64,000 nt of DNA, from the NCBI RefSeq assembly GCF_042650125.1, contig NZ_JBHSAP010000018.1:434001-498000 (forward strand), given 5' to 3'. The position numbers and the translations under genes are program-made. The notes under the pieces were generated by a model. It worked only from the letters and a program-made list of their open reading frames with translations, was not told the DNA's origin and searched no databases. Numbering within the stretch: position 1 is the first letter of the stretch; every line of letters begins with the position of its first letter. Below are positions 15,904 through 25,252 of the stretch, one piece after another. The stretch comes from Salinithrix halophila (GTDB lineage: Bacteria; Bacillota; Bacilli; Thermoactinomycetales; DSM-45169).

Positions 15904-17265
15904 TTATTTCATCGCCCGGGAGATGACTTTTGCAATCTTGGTGTTGTCGATCGTCCCACTCAGCTGATCCGCCCGCGGACCTTGGGAGAAAATAGGAACA
16001 TTGACAGCGGTGTGGGCAGTGCTTGTCCATCCGACATTAGCCCGATCACTGATCACTTTAGCAACAGCGGAAGCGGGATCTTTGGCTTTTTGGATCGATT
16101 GTTCTTCTTCCGGTTTCAAATCGTTGATACCGGCATATTTTGCCATGATTTCTTTCACTTTGGAACGATCTTTATCCACTTCTTTACCGATGAATTCAGA
16201 AGAGCGTTTCACTTTATCAATAACTTCCTTGTTGAAAACATAGGTTCCGTTGGCTCCCATGGACATGCCGCCGGTTTCATGATCAGCGGTGACCACAACA
16301 AGGGTATCGGGATCTTTTTTCGCGTAATTCAAGGCTGCACGAACCGCTTTGTCAAAGGCCAGGGTATCCCGGATATTGGCCGCAGGATAGTTGTCGTGTC
16401 CGGCGTGGTCGATCCTTCCGCCTTCCACCATCAGGAAAAATCCGTTTTTATCCTTGCTTAGTGTTTTCAGGGCCTTTCGGGTCATATCGGCAACACTGGG
16501 CTCATCCGATGTTGCGCGGTCCAATTCATAGTTCAAGTGACTGTTGTTGAACAGACCCAGCAGTTTGTTCGACTTCGCCTTTTTCAGACTCTCTTTGTCT
16601 TCCACGACCGTATACCCTTTTTTCTCCGCTACCTGAATCAGGTTTTTGCCGTCTTCCCGTTTGCCTCCGTCTTTTTTCGGCAAAAAGTTGGCCTTACCTC
16701 CGCCGAGCAACACATCTACACCGTGATTCATCATCTGGTCAGCGATCTCATTTTCTGAATCCCGATCCTCTACATGAGAAGCAAACGAAGCCGGAGTCGC
16801 GTGGGTAAGCCGCGTGGTGGTGACTAGACCGGTTGCTTTCCTCTTTTTCTGTGCGTCATCCAGCACGGTTTTTACATCATCATGCCGTTCTCCTTCATAG
16901 TGCTCCTTGTGTTTGGGAGCTTTCCCCACCACACCGTTGTCCGTTTTGTAACCGGAGGAAAAAGCAGTAGCAGCGGCGGAAGAGTCGGTGACGACACTAT
17001 CGTGGGAATAAGTGGTGGCTAGCCCCGTTTCCTGTAAGCGACTCATCGTCAGTTTGCCAGCCCCATACCCTTTTCTTTTCATATAAGCGGCAGCGGAAAC
17101 CTGGGTTGGCCCCATTCCATCCCCGATCATGAGAATGACGTTTTTCGCGTGGTTTCCGGGGTTCTGCTTCCTCGCTTCGACATGCTGGGAGTAGGAAACG
17201 CTTCCAAGGGCAACTGTACACGCCAGTCCAAGCGTTATGACCTTCAACATTTGTCTTTTATTCAT
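15904..17265 (-). CDS. Secreted alkaline phosphatase
   Basis: Phosphate-scavenging metalloenzyme of the PhoA family, exported. The 453 residues start with a signal peptide (MNKRQMLKVITLGLACTVALGS, cleavage probably after HVEA). Catalytic motifs: metal site VILMIGDGMG (about 43), nucleophile region VVTDSSAAATAFSSG with the reactive Ser (about 92), THATPASFASH, MVEGGRIDHAGHDN and the TADHETGG metal site. I start at the ATG at 17265 behind AGGAGGGG rather than an upstream in-frame codon. A TATAAT on the minus strand at 17359-17364 may be its -10 box; I saw no clear Pho box. Confidence 0.93.
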   Translation of the reverse strand: MNKRQMLKVITLGLACTVALGSVSYSQHVEARKQNPGNHAKNVILMIGDGMGPTQVSAAAYMKRKGYGAGKLTMSRLQETGLATTYSHDSVVTDSSAAATAFSSGYKTDNGVVGKAPKHKEHYEGERHDDVKTVLDDAQKKRKATGLVTTTRLTHATPASFASHVEDRDSENEIADQMMNHGVDVLLGGGKANFLPKKDGGKREDGKNLIQVAEKKGYTVVEDKESLKKAKSNKLLGLFNNSHLNYELDRATSDEPSVADMTRKALKTLSKDKNGFFLMVEGGRIDHAGHDNYPAANIRDTLAFDKAVRAALNYAKKDPDTLVVVTADHETGGMSMGANGTYVFNKEVIDKVKRSSEFIGKEVDKDRSKVKEIMAKYAGINDLKPEEEQSIQKAKDPASAVAKVISDRANVGWTSTAHTAVNVPIFSQGPRADQLSGTIDNTKIAKVISRAMK

Positions 17266-17436
17266 GCTTTCCCCTCCTGGTCTTTTTCTCCAATCCTCTT
17301 TTACAAAAAATAAGAGATGCACTTGTTATTAAAACAAATTTTTAGCCAATTGGGAAGGATTATATTGTTACCAATTCGATAGTCACCAATGATTAGGTCC
17401 TTTCTCCTAGGACGAACAGATCCGGAATTGAGACTC

Positions 17437-17590
17437 CACACGGCTGAAGCCGTGGGATTCTTGGGTAGTTAGCGCCCTCCATCCATTTCTGCTTCGGACA
17501 ACTCCCAAGTTCAGGGCTGTCTCATCAGCCCGTCCCATGCAGTTAGAAGGGTACCCACATGGGCGGCGTACCTGTTACCAGTACGCTAGG
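17437..17590 (-). ncRNA. Candidate omega (guide) RNA and right end of the IS200/IS605 element
   Basis: The 150 nt downstream of the tnpB stop form several hairpins on the minus strand (CCCATGTGGG; GGGCTGATGAGACAGCCC; final CACGGCTTCAGCCGTG). TnpB omega RNAs come from this 3' region, with the sequence just beyond the element acting as guide. Inferred from position and structure only. Confidence 0.5.
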
Positions 17591-18641
17591 CAGCTAGGCC
17601 GGATATGGCCTTGCCAATATTAATGGCTCCGTTTAGGTCTGCATGGCAATCATAGCCACATTTCCTGCACCGAAAACGAAGGCCGTTTCGATTTCGCTTT
17701 TCCCTGTGTCCACATTTGCAAGTCTGACTGGTGTATTCAGGATTCACTTCTTCAAAGCGGATTCCCGCCATTTCCGCCTTATACCGAATAAACCTTTTCA
17801 GTTGATAGAACGCCCAAGAGTGCAGGCTTCTTCCTGCTTCTCTTTTTGACTTGACTCGGTTACGGATCTCCGTCAGGTCTTCCATACGGATCGTTCCCAC
17901 ACCGTGGGTGATCGCAAAGTTGACCAACTGACGACTGATTTGATGATTGAAATTTCGCATCCAGCGCGACTCTTTGTTCTTGGATTGACGGATCACACGC
18001 TGTTTTTTGCCCTTTCCTAGCTTCCTTCTTCGAGAGGAAAAGTAGCGCCGAACAAATGCACAGGGGCTTCCTTTGAAAAACAGCGATTTGGTCCCCATGC
18101 TGCCGACAGCTATGTATCGAAGTCCCAAGTCAATTCCCATCACTTTTTCATTTGCGGTCGTTTCTACTTCCCACGTGACAGGGAGAGCCATATACCATTT
18201 TTGTTTCTTTTGATACAGTTTAGCAGCTCCAAGCTTCACAGTCCCTTTCATGATTTTCTCCAACCACGCCTGTTGAAAGGGACGGGCGACCACCGGAACG
18301 CCAATCCTTTTCTCCAAGGTGGGGAAGGAGACGGTATAGAAAGCCCCGCTTTTTTCTACCTTAAGGTTTTGGTTGTTGAAGCTGCACCACATTTTTCGAA
18401 AGGCTTGGGCTCTTTGCTTTTTCTTTTGCGACTTCACTTCACGAATCGTTTGGTTGACAACGGCGGAAGGAAATCGATCCGCTGAAAACTCCTTGAATAC
18501 CTTACTCGTTGCCTTGTTTACATCGGGGTGGAGTAGCAACCAATTGGCAAATTCGGTGTTGACCTGAGTCATGTGTCGATACATCACTTGTTTTGCTTCC
18601 GTGGGCTTATGGAGTTCTAGCCGTAGCGTGATCGTTGGCAT
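17586..18641 (-). CDS. tnpB: TnpB, RNA-guided endonuclease of IS200/IS605
   Basis: RuvC-type RNA-guided nuclease, ancestor-like relative of Cas12. The 351 residues include the N-terminal RNA-binding part, the first RuvC acid in MGIDLGLRYIAVG (about residue 170), the second in IRMEDLTEIR (about 255), a zinc ribbon CKCGHREKRNRNGLRFRCRKC (about 312-334, two Cys pairs) and the third acid in HADLNGAINIGK (about 338). All three acids and four cysteines are present, so it looks catalytically intact. ATG at 18641 is 4 nt after the tnpA stop. Confidence 0.93.
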   Translation of the reverse strand: MPTITLRLELHKPTEAKQVMYRHMTQVNTEFANWLLLHPDVNKATSKVFKEFSADRFPSAVVNQTIREVKSQKKKQRAQAFRKMWCSFNNQNLKVEKSGAFYTVSFPTLEKRIGVPVVARPFQQAWLEKIMKGTVKLGAAKLYQKKQKWYMALPVTWEVETTANEKVMGIDLGLRYIAVGSMGTKSLFFKGSPCAFVRRYFSSRRRKLGKGKKQRVIRQSKNKESRWMRNFNHQISRQLVNFAITHGVGTIRMEDLTEIRNRVKSKREAGRSLHSWAFYQLKRFIRYKAEMAGIRFEEVNPEYTSQTCKCGHREKRNRNGLRFRCRKCGYDCHADLNGAINIGKAISGLAA

Positions 18642-18645
18642 TCAT

Positions 18646-19044
18646 TCACCCCCTTGTTTTTTGCTCCTCCACATATTTCTTGATCGTGTCACTTGAAACA
18701 TTTTCTGCTGTACTGACAAAAAAAGATCGTGTCCAAAGACTTTGCAAATGGTTTAAATGCGGAAACTCTTGGCGTAGTCGGCGCGAGGTCACTCCTTTCA
18801 CTTTTGCCATCACTTGAGATGGGGAATCGGTCGGGAGACCATTCAAGAACAAATGGCAGTGGTCTGGCATAACTTCTACAGCAATCATATCCCATTGATT
18901 TTCTTTACAAATTTGAGCCAGTAGCTCTTTGAATCGCTCCTCCACTTTGTTGACCAGCACTTTTCTTCGATAGCGGGGGCAGAAAACAAAATGATAGTTG
19001 ATGAGCGATACACTGGTTTTTGTTCTTCGATATCCTTGTCCCAT
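18646..19044 (-). CDS. tnpA: TnpA, IS200/IS605 Y1 transposase
   Basis: HUH single-strand transposase of 132 residues, acting as a dimer on hairpin ends. The HxH pair is in MPDHCHLFLNG (about 60), the arrangement SRRLRQEFPHL and LWTRSFFV follows, and the catalytic Tyr lies in IKKYVEEQK (about 125). Full length and undamaged. ATG at 19044; mobile together with tnpB downstream. Confidence 0.93.
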   Translation of the reverse strand: MGQGYRRTKTSVSLINYHFVFCPRYRRKVLVNKVEERFKELLAQICKENQWDMIAVEVMPDHCHLFLNGLPTDSPSQVMAKVKGVTSRRLRQEFPHLNHLQSLWTRSFFVSTAENVSSDTIKKYVEEQKTRG

Positions 19045-19148
19045 ATCTTCATTGCATCAGTATAGTCTATAAACTAAAACGAATGCTTGAAAAAATTGTT
19101 ACCCTAAGCATCCCCACAAGGGGGATGCCGAGCAACGCCACCTTTCAT

Positions 19149-19168
19149 CCCACGATTAAAACCGTGGG
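19149..19168 (-). repeat. Left-end-type hairpin upstream of tnpA
   Basis: CCCACG..CGTGGG, flanked on the minus strand by GAAAGCCC and GGGATGAAA. A second copy of the flanks, around a CCCTA..TAGGG stem, is at about 19227-19248. Their sequence pattern resembles right-end scaffolds of related elements, so one or both may be remnants of earlier insertions. Confidence 0.5.
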
Positions 19169-19268
19169 CTTTCAGTCGGCAGTTTCTGTAAAAAGAACCC
19201 CTCCCTCGTCTGACGCTCGTTTTCATCCCTATATCTAAAGCTAGGGGCTTTCTCGCTCGCAAAGATAT

Positions 19269-19300
19269 AAAAAACGGCTCCTCTCATGGAGGAGCCGTTA
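19269..19300 (-). terminator. Terminator of the bkd operon
   Basis: Minus-strand AACGGCTCCTC / GAGGAGCCGTT stem with six T, 25 nt after the bkdB stop. Confidence 0.9.
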
Positions 19301-19324
19301 CAGAGATTGGCTCGTGGAATTCGA

Positions 19325-20602
19325 CTAAATTCGAGTGTCAGGGCCGTATGCTTCGAGGCGTTCCTTCACCCGAGCCAAGAAGCGCCCTGCCATCAAGCCA
19401 TCCAGGATACGGTGGTCCAAGGACAGACATAGGTTAACGAGATCGCGAACAGCAATCATATCGTCTTTGATGACCGGCTGTTTCACGATGGACTCCATTG
19501 AAACGATGGCCGCCTGGGGATGATTGATGATCGGCTGGGAGGCGATCGAACCAAAGGAACCCGTGTTATTCACTGTAAAGGTGCCTCCAGAGAGATCATC
19601 CATGGAGAGTTTCCCGGCGCGGGTTTTCTCTGCCAACTGGTGAACCGATTTGGCCAGACCGAGGATACTCTTCTCATCGGCATCCTTGATCACGGGAACA
19701 TAGAGGGCCTCCTCCGTGGCAACGGCGATAGAAATGTTGATCCGTTTTTTCAGGACGATTTTGTCCCCACCCCAAACCGAATTGAGATACGGGAACTCCT
19801 TGAGGGAATCCACCACCGCCTTGATGAAGAAAGGCATATAGGTAAGAGTGATCCCCTCGCGCTCCTTAAAGTCGTCTTTCAGCTGTTTACGCAGCTTGAC
19901 GAGACCGGTAACATCGGCTTGCACCATCGTCCAGGCGTGGGGCGCCTCGTGCTTACTCTGTACCATCCGCTGGGCAATGGTTTTACGGACGCTCGTAAGG
20001 GGCACTTCCCGATCCCCTTCTTCCAACCCGCCAACTGGTTTAACTTCCGGTTCCGCATGGGTAAGGGTCTTGGGATCGGCCTCCTTCGAAACGGGGGTTT
20101 CAGGTGCAGGCTTACTCGCTTCACCTCCGGACTCGATGATTTTTAGGATGTCCTTCCGGGTAATTCGACCGCCACGGCCGCTCCCTTCCACTCTCTCCAG
20201 ATCGATCTCATTCTCTTGAGCTAGGCGGAGCACCGCTGGGGAATAGCGACGTTTCATGGAATCGTCGTTCTCTTCGGCGGCATCTTCAGCCGCCTTGTTT
20301 TCAGCAGCGGATGGTGCTTGGGGCACCTCCTTTTTGTTATCGGAAGATCTCCCACTGCTTTCCCCGCCTTCGTCAATACGGCAGATGATCTCGCCCACTT
20401 CGACGGTCTTCCCTTCGTCAGCGACGAATTCGATCAAGGTACCCTTTACCGCGGACGGAACTTCAGCGTTCACCTTGTCCGTAGCCACCTCACAGAGAGG
20501 CTCATATTTGGAAACGGAGTCCCCAGGTTTCTTCAACCACTTGGTGATCGTTCCTTCAGTAACGCTCTCCCCCAATTGGGGCATGGTAATATCGGTCGCC
20601 AT
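19325..20602 (-). CDS. bkdB: Branched-chain 2-oxo acid dehydrogenase E2 (dihydrolipoyl acyltransferase)
   Basis: Core of the branched-chain keto-acid dehydrogenase, transferring the acyl group from lipoate to CoA; it makes primers for iso/anteiso fatty acids. The 425 residues contain a lipoyl domain (lipoyl-Lys in EVATDKVNAEV, about 43), an acidic Ala/Glu linker, the E1/E3-binding domain (YSPAVLRLAQENEIDLERV...GRITRKDIL, about 118-152), a second flexible linker and the catalytic domain ending in DHRILDG (about 397). ATG behind GAGGAGG. Last gene of the operon. Confidence 0.95.
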   Translation of the reverse strand: MATDITMPQLGESVTEGTITKWLKKPGDSVSKYEPLCEVATDKVNAEVPSAVKGTLIEFVADEGKTVEVGEIICRIDEGGESSGRSSDNKKEVPQAPSAAENKAAEDAAEENDDSMKRRYSPAVLRLAQENEIDLERVEGSGRGGRITRKDILKIIESGGEASKPAPETPVSKEADPKTLTHAEPEVKPVGGLEEGDREVPLTSVRKTIAQRMVQSKHEAPHAWTMVQADVTGLVKLRKQLKDDFKEREGITLTYMPFFIKAVVDSLKEFPYLNSVWGGDKIVLKKRINISIAVATEEALYVPVIKDADEKSILGLAKSVHQLAEKTRAGKLSMDDLSGGTFTVNNTGSFGSIASQPIINHPQAAIVSMESIVKQPVIKDDMIAVRDLVNLCLSLDHRILDGLMAGRFLARVKERLEAYGPDTRI

Positions 20603-20660
20603 CGTGTACCTCCTCGCTGAAGCCGGGTCATACCGGCTCAGGTTTAACCCCTATCGGAAC

Positions 20661-21644
20661 TCAGAATTCGGCTAGCTCCCGGATAGCCGCTTTCACCTTT
20701 GCGGGGTTTAGCATGAATTCCTTCTCCAAGGGCGGGCTGTAGGGCATCGCCGGAACATCGGGCCCAGCCAGGCGGCGAACCGGGGCGTCCAATTCGAAGA
20801 AAGCCTGCTCACTGATCACCGCCGACACCTCCCCGCCGAAGCCGCCGGTCAGATTGTCTTCGTGGACGATTAATACCTTACCTGTCCGAGCCGTCGCCTC
20901 CAGGATCGCTTCCTTATCGAGTGGGATTAGCGTACGCAGATCGAGAACATGGACGCTGATCCCCTCCTTCTCCAGCTCCTCCGCTGCCTTGAGCGTAAAG
21001 TGGAGGGCCAATCCGTAGGAGATCACTGTGACATCGGTTCCTTCTCGTTTTACCTCCGCCTTACCGATCGGAAGGGTGTAGTCTTCTTCCGGTACCTCGC
21101 CTTTAATCAGGCGATAGCAACGTTTATGCTCAAAAAAGAGAACGGGGTCCTCATCACGAATCGCGCTCTTTAACAACCCCTTCACATCGTAAGGAGTGGA
21201 GGGCATCACAATTTTCAGCCCAGGCACACCAGCAAACATCTTTTCCACGCTCTGGGAGTGGTAAAGGGCACCGTGAACACCGCCACCATAGGGGGCACGA
21301 ATCACTAGCGGACAATGCCAAGTATTGTTGGAACGGTATCGCATTTTAGAAGCTTCAGAGACGATCTGATTAAACGCCGGCATGATAAAGTCGGCGAACT
21401 GCATCTCCGCCACTGGGCGCATCCCATAAACAGAAGCACCGATCGCTACCCCAGCGATAGCCGACTCGGTAAGCGGTGTATCCAGCACTCGTTCTGGTCC
21501 GAAGGTTTCAATCAAGCCGTTGGTAGCCCGAAATACCCCTCCGCGCACGCCGACATCCTCCCCGAGGACAAATACCTTCTCATCCCGCTCCATCTCTTCC
21601 AGGAGGGCCTTGGTCACCGCATCAATATAAGAAATCACGGGCAT
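20661..21644 (-). CDS. bkdAB: Branched-chain 2-oxo acid dehydrogenase E1 beta
   Basis: Beta subunit (327 residues) of the thiamine-diphosphate-dependent E1 component that decarboxylates branched 2-oxo acids. Transketolase-like pyrimidine-binding domain with GEDVGVRGGVFRAT (about 28), GMRPVAEMQFADFI (about 74) and IRAPYGGGVHGALYHSQS (about 113), then the C-terminal domain with VHEDNLTGGFGGEVSA. ATG behind GGAGGAA, 12 nt after the E1 alpha stop. Confidence 0.95.
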   Translation of the reverse strand: MPVISYIDAVTKALLEEMERDEKVFVLGEDVGVRGGVFRATNGLIETFGPERVLDTPLTESAIAGVAIGASVYGMRPVAEMQFADFIMPAFNQIVSEASKMRYRSNNTWHCPLVIRAPYGGGVHGALYHSQSVEKMFAGVPGLKIVMPSTPYDVKGLLKSAIRDEDPVLFFEHKRCYRLIKGEVPEEDYTLPIGKAEVKREGTDVTVISYGLALHFTLKAAEELEKEGISVHVLDLRTLIPLDKEAILEATARTGKVLIVHEDNLTGGFGGEVSAVISEQAFFELDAPVRRLAGPDVPAMPYSPPLEKEFMLNPAKVKAAIRELAEF

Positions 21645-21656
21645 CTTCCATTCCTC

Positions 21657-22649
21657 CTATTCCGCGTACACGTGAGTGTAAATCTCGGACGGGTCGGGAT
21701 AAGGAGCCTGTTCGGCGTATTCCGTCGCCTCATCCACCGCTTCAATGATTTCCTGGTTGAGAGCCTCTTCTTTTTCTTCCGTAAGGATCCCGCCCTCCAC
21801 CAGGTATTTTTTGAATTGGACGAGAGAATCCAGCTTGCGGGCTTCTTCCACTTCCTGAACCTCACGGTATGTCCGGTCATCGTCATCGCTCGAATGGGGG
21901 ACCAGACGGTAGGAAGTGGCTTCGATTAAGCTGGGGCCCTCCCCTTTTCGAGCACGGTCGGCGGCCTCTTTTACTGCTTCATACACCTTGAGCGGATCGT
22001 TTCCGTCAACCTTGATCCCAGGCATCCCGTACCCTTGAGCACGGGCAGAGACGCTCCCTCCGGCAAGCTGTTTCTCCACGGGAACGGAGATGGCATATTG
22101 GTTGTTTTCGCACAGGAAGATGACCGGCAACTTGTGTACACCAGCAAAGTTGAGGCCTTCGTGGAAATCTCCCTGGTTGCTGGAGCCCTCCCCGAAGCTA
22201 GTCAGGCTGACGATATCTTTCTTCTCCATCTTTGCCGCTAGAGCGACGCCGACGGCATGTAGGAGCTGGGTGGTTACCGGACTGGAGCCGGAGATGATTC
22301 GGAAACGCCGGTCTCCATAGTGGCCCGGCATTTGGCGACCGCCGCTATTGGGCTCCTCCGCCTTGGCAAAAGCGGACAACATCTGGTCCTGTGGGGTCTG
22401 CCCGAAAACCAGAACCATCCCAAGATCTCGGTAATAGGGGCAAAGCCAGTCTTTCTCCCGATTCAGAGCGAAGGCGGCTCCCACCTGAATGGCCTCCTGT
22501 CCTTGACAGGAGATCACAAAGGGAATCTTACCTGCGCGGTTTAACAGCCACATCCGTTCGTCAATTTTGCGGGCCAGAAGCATATAACGATACATGTCTA
22601 AAACTTGTCCGTCGGTCAGGCCAAGGGCCTCATGTCGAGATTCTCCCAT
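21657..22649 (-). CDS. bkdAA: Branched-chain 2-oxo acid dehydrogenase E1 alpha
   Basis: ThDP-binding subunit (330 residues) of E1. The ThDP motif begins GEGSSNQGDFHEGLNFAG (about 153) and ends with ENNQYAIS, and the phosphorylation-loop-like YRLVPHSSDDDDRTYR follows. I start at the ATG at 22649 behind GGAGGG; an upstream in-frame ATG adds 15 residues without a ribosome site and lies close to lpdV. It pairs with bkdAB. Confidence 0.95.
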   Translation of the reverse strand: MGESRHEALGLTDGQVLDMYRYMLLARKIDERMWLLNRAGKIPFVISCQGQEAIQVGAAFALNREKDWLCPYYRDLGMVLVFGQTPQDQMLSAFAKAEEPNSGGRQMPGHYGDRRFRIISGSSPVTTQLLHAVGVALAAKMEKKDIVSLTSFGEGSSNQGDFHEGLNFAGVHKLPVIFLCENNQYAISVPVEKQLAGGSVSARAQGYGMPGIKVDGNDPLKVYEAVKEAADRARKGEGPSLIEATSYRLVPHSSDDDDRTYREVQEVEEARKLDSLVQFKKYLVEGGILTEEKEEALNQEIIEAVDEATEYAEQAPYPDPSEIYTHVYAE

Positions 22650-22698
22650 AAACGGATCCCTCCGATCCCTTTCCTTTATCCTTCCGTAAGACATGAAG

Positions 22699-24126
22699 TT
22701 ACACCGAATGAATCGGCTTCCCTTCCATCGCCATCGCTACCTCCCCGAAAGCCTCCGAGAGAGTAGGGTGGGGGTGGATCACTTGGCTGATCTCCCAAGG
22801 GGTGGCATCCAGCACCTTCGCTAGGCCAGCTTCGGAGATGAGGTCTGTCGCATGGGGACCAATCATGTGGACACCAAGGATATCATCCGTTTTTTCGTCC
22901 GTCACCAACTTAATAAAACCGTCGGTTTCTCCGAAGACGAGAGACTTTCCTACCGCCCGGAAGGGGAATTTCCCCGTTTTTACTTGGTATCCTTTCGCTA
23001 ACGCCTCTTCCTCGGTTAACCCGATGCTTCCGATTTCTGGTCGGCTATATGTACAGCGGGGCACCATCTGCGGATCGAGGGGATTGGGGTTTTTGCCCAG
23101 AATATGCTCCACCGCCAATATCCCCTCGTGCGAAGCAACATGGGCTAGCTGATAACCTCCGTTGACGTCGCCAATCGCATAGATATGCGACTCCTCCGTC
23201 TGCATGTATTCGTTCACCTGGATAAATCCTTTCTCCAGCTGAATCGACGTATTTTGCAGGCCGATATCTTCGGTATTGGGTTGGCGGCCGACAGAGACCA
23301 GCATCCGCTCTGCTTCCAGATCGGTGACCCCCCCTTCTCTTTCCACCTGGAGGGTTACGCGTCCTTCCATCGCTTTCACCGTCTCCGACAACACTTTGGC
23401 CCCCGTCATCACCTTCACCTTGCGCTTTTTCAGGAGGCGGGCCATCTCCTTGCTCACGTCTGGATCCTCAAAAGGCAGGAGCCGGTCAGCGAATTCCACC
23501 AAGGTTACCTCGACGCCGAAATCATTCAACATCGAAGCCCATTCAATGCCAATCACTCCCCCGCCGACGATCACGATCGACTGAGGTAAGCTTTCCATTT
23601 CCAAAGCATGGTCGGAAAACATCACCGTCGTTCCATCCACCTCTAGCCCTGGTAGGCTTCTGGGTCGGGAACCGGTGGCGATGATCACCTGTTGGGGCAC
23701 CAACATCACGTTCTCCCCACCATCCGCCTTCTCGACAGAGATGGTACCGGGTTGTGGTGAAAAGATAGACGGACCCAAGATACGACCGATCCCTTCGTAG
23801 ACTTCCACTCCATTCTTCTTCAGCAATTGCCGAACACCCTGGTGAAGCTGTTGTTTCACCTTGTTTTTACGAGATTGAACCAGATCGATATCCAGTTGGA
23901 TATCCCCGACACGGATTCCGAAATCCTCGCTGTTTTTCATCTCATGATAGACTTCTGCACTTCTCAGGAGTGACTTGGAGGGGATGCACCCCTTGTGCAG
24001 GCAGACGCCCCCCACCTTCTCCTTCTCGACGACGGCTGTCTTTAGCCCTGCTTGAGCCGCGCGAATTGCAGCGACATAACCGCCAGGACCTGCACCCAAC
24101 ACGACCAGATCAACATTCTCCGCCAT
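22699..24126 (-). CDS. lpdV: Dihydrolipoyl dehydrogenase (E3) of the bkd complex
   Basis: FAD/NAD oxidoreductase that reoxidises E2-bound dihydrolipoate. The 475 residues have the FAD-binding GAGPGGYVAAIRAAQ, the redox disulfide GGVCLHKGCIPSKSLL (about 40), an NAD-binding GGGVIGIEWASML (about 183) and the active-site HPHPTLSEAF at the C-terminus. ATG at 24126; 5 nt after the butyrate kinase stop. Confidence 0.96.
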   Translation of the reverse strand: MAENVDLVVLGAGPGGYVAAIRAAQAGLKTAVVEKEKVGGVCLHKGCIPSKSLLRSAEVYHEMKNSEDFGIRVGDIQLDIDLVQSRKNKVKQQLHQGVRQLLKKNGVEVYEGIGRILGPSIFSPQPGTISVEKADGGENVMLVPQQVIIATGSRPRSLPGLEVDGTTVMFSDHALEMESLPQSIVIVGGGVIGIEWASMLNDFGVEVTLVEFADRLLPFEDPDVSKEMARLLKKRKVKVMTGAKVLSETVKAMEGRVTLQVEREGGVTDLEAERMLVSVGRQPNTEDIGLQNTSIQLEKGFIQVNEYMQTEESHIYAIGDVNGGYQLAHVASHEGILAVEHILGKNPNPLDPQMVPRCTYSRPEIGSIGLTEEEALAKGYQVKTGKFPFRAVGKSLVFGETDGFIKLVTDEKTDDILGVHMIGPHATDLISEAGLAKVLDATPWEISQVIHPHPTLSEAFGEVAMAMEGKPIHSV

Positions 24127-24131
24127 CCGGT

Positions 24132-25235
24132 TTATTCACTCCCTTTTTCCGGCTCCCCATCGGGATACCGTTTCGCTTTTTCTTCTCCGCGGATCACCCG
24201 GAGAGCACCTTCCGCCAAGGCCTGCAACTCATTCTCACCGGGAATGGTAAACACCTCGGCGATCCAGGAAACCCGGTCGGCGATTTCCCGGGTGAATCGT
24301 TCCCCGTAGGCAAGCCCCCCAGTTAGGACGATCCCGTCCACTTTCCCTTGAAGAACGGTGGCGTAAGCCCCAATTTCCTTGGATACCTGATAAGCCATAG
24401 CGCTGTATACCAACCGGGCTTCTTTATCGCCTCGTTCAATCCGCTCCTCTACTTGTCGGGCATCATTGGTCCCAAGGTAGCCCACAAGACCTCCTCGGCC
24501 CACGATCATCTTCATGATCTCGCTTGCGAAAAATTTCCCGGAATAACTGAGTGCCACCAGATCTCCCACAGGAAGAGTTCCCGCTCGCTCCGGAGAAAAG
24601 GGCCCTTCCCCGTGAAGTCCGTTGTTCACGTCGACGACGCGGCCTCGTTTGTGGGCTCCAACGGTAATTCCGCCTCCCATATGGGCCACCACCAGGTTCA
24701 CCTCATGATAGCACTTTCCAAGTCGGGAGGCGATCTTCCTGGCAACCGCCTTTTGATTGAGGGCATGGAAAATGCTCCGCCGTTCGATCTCCGGTACTCC
24801 GGATATTCGCGCGACAGGCTCCAGTTCATCCACCACCACAGGATCGACAATGAAAGAAGGAATATTCAGCTTGTCCGCTATCTCGAAGGCGAGCACCCCA
24901 CCGAGGTTGGAGGCATGCTCACCGAAGCGTCCTGACTTCAGATCCTTGATCATCTGATCGTTGACCGTATAAGTTCCACCCGCAATCGGACGCAGTAACC
25001 CACCACGTCCGACAACGGCTCGGAGTCGGGTCAGATTGATTTCCGCCCGGTTCAACGTGTCGAGGATCATCTGTTTACGGAAGGGATATTGGTCAAATAG
25101 ATCCGGATACCGGTCCAGTTCCTCGGCATCGTGTCTTACTGTTTCTTCCAGAACGGCTTTTTCATTATCGAAAACCCCGATCTTGGTGGATGTTGAACCA
25201 GGGTTAATCGCCAACACCCGAATCGGTTCTGGCAC
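24132..25235 (-). CDS. buk: Butyrate kinase
   Basis: Acetokinase-family enzyme converting acyl-phosphates (butyryl-, isobutyryl-, isovaleryl-) to acids with ATP formation. The 367 residues show the phosphate loop LAINPGSTSTKIGVF, GRGGLLRPIAGGTY, AHMGGGITVGAHKRGRVVDVNNG (about 180) and LTGGLAYGERF near the end. Works with phosphotransbutyrylase upstream in the operon to recycle CoA from branched acyl-CoAs. Confidence 0.95.
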   Translation of the reverse strand: MPEPIRVLAINPGSTSTKIGVFDNEKAVLEETVRHDAEELDRYPDLFDQYPFRKQMILDTLNRAEINLTRLRAVVGRGGLLRPIAGGTYTVNDQMIKDLKSGRFGEHASNLGGVLAFEIADKLNIPSFIVDPVVVDELEPVARISGVPEIERRSIFHALNQKAVARKIASRLGKCYHEVNLVVAHMGGGITVGAHKRGRVVDVNNGLHGEGPFSPERAGTLPVGDLVALSYSGKFFASEIMKMIVGRGGLVGYLGTNDARQVEERIERGDKEARLVYSAMAYQVSKEIGAYATVLQGKVDGIVLTGGLAYGERFTREIADRVSWIAEVFTIPGENELQALAEGALRVIRGEEKAKRYPDGEPEKGSE

Positions 25236-25252
25236 GTTTTCCCCTCCGTTCT

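Larger units (their letters stand above)
17430..19255 (-). mobile_element. IS200/IS605-family insertion sequence (tnpA + tnpB)
   Basis: Transposon encoding a Y1 HUH transposase (18646-19044) and a TnpB nuclease (17586-18641), both on the minus strand with a 4-nt gap. The right-end hairpin is at 17438-17455 (CACGGCTGAAGCCGTG), and candidate left-end hairpins are at 19149-19168 and about 19227-19248. Exact ends are not certain because this family leaves no terminal inverted repeats or target duplication. It lies between alkaline phosphatase and bkdB, disrupting no visible gene. Confidence 0.85.

Noticed and set aside
17586..18641. Possible Cas12 effector
   Set aside because: Size (351 aa), RuvC/zinc-ribbon layout and adjacent Y1 transposase identify TnpB; no repeat-spacer array is near.
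17395..19260. CRISPR-like repeats near the IS element
   Set aside because: The similar hairpins are few, irregularly spaced and explained by transposon ends.
19520..20146. Plus-strand open frame opposite bkdB
   Set aside because: Antisense to well-conserved E2 domains, no ribosome site, His/Arg-rich shadow.
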